This document shows, one piece after another, positions 13,398 to 15,262 of a DNA stretch of 15,262 nucleotides (its first letter is position 1; each line of letters starts with the position of its first letter). Under the pieces are notes generated by a model that worked only from the letters and a program-made list of their open reading frames with translations, ran no database searches and was not told the origin of the DNA. The stretch covers positions 1 to 15,262 of the forward strand of contig CALCHR010000131.1 in assembly GCA_937901185.1 (NCBI GenBank), in the 5' to 3' direction. Both the position numbers and the translations under genes were made by a program. Source of the stretch: an uncultured Bacteroidales bacterium (lineage in GTDB: Bacteria > Bacteroidota > Bacteroidia > Bacteroidales > Bacteroidaceae).

Positions 13398-14945
13398 TTA
13401 TCCCTTGCGCTTGTTGAGCGGGATGGAAACGCCGAGATAGGCGTTCAAGCACTTGGTGTTTTCCTTGCCGAAGAACATGTAGTCGGTGCCGACAAAGACG
13501 GGGCCGAGCTTGGCAGCAAGACCGAAACTCTTTCCGCGGCTCTGAATCAAGGAGTAGCTCAGAGCGAAGTTGAAGGCTGCCGAAGGACGGATATTGGCCG
13601 ACACGGTAAATTCTGTCAAGGCTTTCGGGCGGGTGAAGTGGGTGGTGGAGAGGGCACCGATGACGAGCCACTCGTTGAACATGCTATACTCTGCTCCGAG
13701 CACCATCTTTGCCTGGAGCGCTGTGGTGCGGTCCTTGGCTTCTACCTTCTGCATGTTGAGCACGTCGAAGTTGATAATCTCGCCGCTACTCACATCTTCT
13801 GCAAAGTGCATCAGTTCGTCTACGGAGGTGTTGCTGTCGAAGTTGTACACTTGAGCGAAGCCGGTCTTGGCGCGTTGGGTGTGCTTTCCGTTCCACTTTA
13901 CGAAACCGAGGTCGAGCACTGAGGCGCTCACGGTCAAGTTTTTTGTCAGTTTGTAAGAAGCACCGATGTCGATACCAAGTCCCCATCCGGAAAGGCCGGG
14001 CGAGTCGAACTCTACGTCCTCTACGATTTCTACGATCTCGCCGTTGTCGTTCTTCTGCTGGTTGGTCTCAAACTCCATACCCTTAAAGGAGGCGTTGAGT
14101 TCGGCGTCTGCATCGATTGATGCCTGGCCGTGCATCACCACTCTGGCTTTATTCATATTAGTGGGGTCGTTCATGTCGAGTTCGACGATGCCTTGGTTGA
14201 CAGCTTCTTGGAGGCCTTCGATTCCGCCTTTGGCTATCTTGCCCCAGTTGGTAGTCATGCCGACATACTGTCCTCTACCGTTCTGGATGTCCATATTGAT
14301 ATCCATCTTTTTGATATTGAGGTCTACGTTGCCCACGCCCAAGAGCACTTTGGCGCGACCGCCGACATTGAGTTTCTCTGTCACTTGGCGAGAGAAGCCC
14401 ACTCCGGCTTCGAGGTAGGTCTGCACGTGGAGTTCTTCCTGACCGATGGCAAACTGGTGGCCGTTCCACTTGTCGAGGTTGTCAAACTCGCCGTTCATGT
14501 GCTGCATGAACTGGAAGACCGACTTGGGCATTACGGCACCCATGTCGAAGCGGAAGCCGAGGTTGAAGTTCCAGAAGTTCTTTCCCTTATACCAGCCGGC
14601 GCCGATGATGTCGGTGGCGAGGTTGAAGTTGAGCTTGTTCTTGTCGTTCAGCTTACTCATAAAATCCTTAGACATAAAGTAGTCTGAGTTTTTAGAGTTG
14701 TCTACAATGTCCATCGCATCCTGCACTCCAAAGGTGTTGGAGGTGACCGATGCGCTGAAAGAACCCACTACCGGGAAGTTGATATAACCACGCTCGGGAC
14801 TGAGCGCAGGATTCAGCTGCTGGCGGAAGTGTACTCCATCCATAAAATAGGACGTACGAAGATACTGTGCGAATGCCGGCACTGTGCCTAAGGCTACGAG
14901 GGCCATGCAAAGCAACATGCGGAAGTTTCTAAGAGATTTTTTCAT
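13398..14945 (-). CDS. Exported DUF5723-like protein, probable outer-membrane beta-barrel
   Basis: This 515-residue protein has a clear Sec signal peptide: a basic start MKKSLRNFR, a hydrophobic core to about residue 20, and AFA-Q as the likely cleavage site after residue 26. The mature part is rich in alternating aromatic and polar strands separated by Gly/Asn/Asp turns (for example NFNLGFRFDMG, GIDIGASYKLTKNLTVSASV and FNFALSYSLIQSRGKSFG), as expected of an outer-membrane barrel. Early HFRQQLNPALSPERGYINFP is typical of DUF5723-family proteins of Bacteroidota, whose function is unknown. The C-terminus ends VSIPLNKRKG, without a classical terminal Phe or a type IX sorting domain. It is a single-gene unit with a -7 box upstream and a terminator downstream. 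Family assignment is from remembered features, not a search. Confidence 0.75.
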   Translation of the reverse strand: MKKSLRNFRMLLCMALVALGTVPAFAQYLRTSYFMDGVHFRQQLNPALSPERGYINFPVVGSFSASVTSNTFGVQDAMDIVDNSKNSDYFMSKDFMSKLNDKNKLNFNLATDIIGAGWYKGKNFWNFNLGFRFDMGAVMPKSVFQFMQHMNGEFDNLDKWNGHQFAIGQEELHVQTYLEAGVGFSRQVTEKLNVGGRAKVLLGVGNVDLNIKKMDINMDIQNGRGQYVGMTTNWGKIAKGGIEGLQEAVNQGIVELDMNDPTNMNKARVVMHGQASIDADAELNASFKGMEFETNQQKNDNGEIVEIVEDVEFDSPGLSGWGLGIDIGASYKLTKNLTVSASVLDLGFVKWNGKHTQRAKTGFAQVYNFDSNTSVDELMHFAEDVSSGEIINFDVLNMQKVEAKDRTTALQAKMVLGAEYSMFNEWLVIGALSTTHFTRPKALTEFTVSANIRPSAAFNFALSYSLIQSRGKSFGLAAKLGPVFVGTDYMFFGKENTKCLNAYLGVSIPLNKRKG

Positions 14946-14976
14946 CGCCTTATGTTTTTTAGGTTAACGGTTTTCG

Positions 14977-14984
14977 CAAATGTA
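14977..14984 (-). promoter_or_regulatory. Candidate -7 element for the DUF5723-like gene
   Basis: The minus strand reads TACATTTG, matching TAnnTTTG, 31 bases upstream of the ATG. The sequence further upstream is A/T-rich, with no exact TTTG at the standard spacing. Confidence 0.48.
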
Positions 14985-15206
14985 GGAAATATTTCTTAAA
15001 AAATGTATTCATATGGTACTTTTTTGAATAAAAATCTAAAAAATGTTTTGCAGACCCTAAAAAAGACAGCGCACGGGGTGGAAAAAGGCAGACTGACGGA
15101 GCGAGCAGGATATAAGAAAGGAGTTGCCAAAGGGATGGCGGAAGAAGTTTTCAAGGTGTTCCGGGGAGATAAAAATATGCGTTGTTTTTGCCCCTACATC
15201 ACAGGG
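14985..15206 (+). other. Non-coding stretch with no recognised gene
   Basis: This is an A/T-rich upstream region of the DUF5723-like gene, becoming purine-rich towards 15180. A plus-strand frame from 15003 to 15227 could encode 74 residues, but it runs into repeat R3 and shows no family likeness. I see no convincing gene, RNA or hairpin here. Confidence 0.5.
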
Positions 15207-15262
15207 CTTTTCTTAGTAGCTTTCTAGGCGTTCTTAGTAAACTCCGAGTTTTTCCTAGAAGT
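15207..15262 (+). repeat. Intergenic 21-bp-periodic repeat, copy R3 (cut by window edge)
   Basis: This third copy has the same orientation as R1 and R2. Unit heads CTTAG, CTTAG and CCTAG fall at 15212, 15233 and 15254, again 21 bases apart. Unit 1 (CTTAGTAGCTTTCTAGG) equals unit 1 of R1; the next unit carries TAGTAAACTCCGAG, as in R1 unit 3, and leads directly into CCTAGAAGT, the start of R1 unit 4. It therefore lacks one 21-bp unit compared with R1. Eight bases before it, CACAG at 15202 resembles the flank of R2. The tail lies outside the window. Confidence 0.8.

Noticed and set aside
15003..15227. Possible 74-codon gene upstream of the DUF5723-like gene
   Set aside because: It has no family likeness, begins in A/T-rich promoter sequence and ends inside repeat R3; it is likely a chance frame.

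Overview
This window reads as a stretch of Bacteroidota (Bacteroidales) chromosome. The best fit is a Prevotellaceae-like anaerobe, but genus cannot be fixed from sequence reading alone. The evidence is the family content (DUF4834 beside psd-pssA, folP next to a CdaA-type diadenylate cyclase, a DUF5723-like exported protein), the recurrent TAnnTTTG -7 promoter element with one near-perfect TTTG-N20-TAnnTTTG promoter, and the absence of strong Shine-Dalgarno sequences. Nearly all of it is conserved housekeeping and fermentation genes. No phage, transposase, CRISPR array, tRNA or rRNA was seen.

Layout. 1-1620 (minus): a pta-ackA acetate/ATP operon, with ackA cut by the window edge. 1672-2970 (minus): murF, a peptidoglycan ligase. 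It is divergent from 3088-4719 (plus), the folP-cdaA pair for folate and c-di-AMP synthesis. 4758-6663 (plus): a phosphatidylethanolamine operon (psd, pssA, a DUF4834 membrane protein) with a clear promoter at one end and a strong hairpin terminator at the other. 6832-9888 (minus): an acyltransferase-3 gene, pflA (pyruvate formate-lyase activase) and an HGSNAT/DUF5009-like membrane protein, probably co-transcribed. 9943-12269 (minus): pflB as its own unit with terminator and promoter. 12517-13220 (minus): efp with terminator and promoter element. 13338-14984 (minus): a DUF5723-like exported protein with terminator and promoter element.

Functional links. PflB with PflA makes acetyl-CoA and formate from pyruvate; Pta and AckA convert acetyl-CoA to acetate and ATP, so the two ends of the window form one mixed-acid fermentation route. 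Psd and PssA are consecutive steps of phosphatidylethanolamine synthesis. MurF, the two membrane acyltransferase-like proteins and the exported protein belong to the envelope.

The most interesting signal is an intergenic repeat family. Two full 126-bp copies (6679-6804 and 12351-12476) align without a gap at about 70% identity, and a third copy (15207 to the window end) is partial. Each is built from CTTAG/CCTAG-headed units spaced exactly 21 bp apart, then an inverted CTAAG unit and a conserved tail. All three copies point the same way. A second signal is an abrupt change of codon usage inside pta at about 1080-1130.
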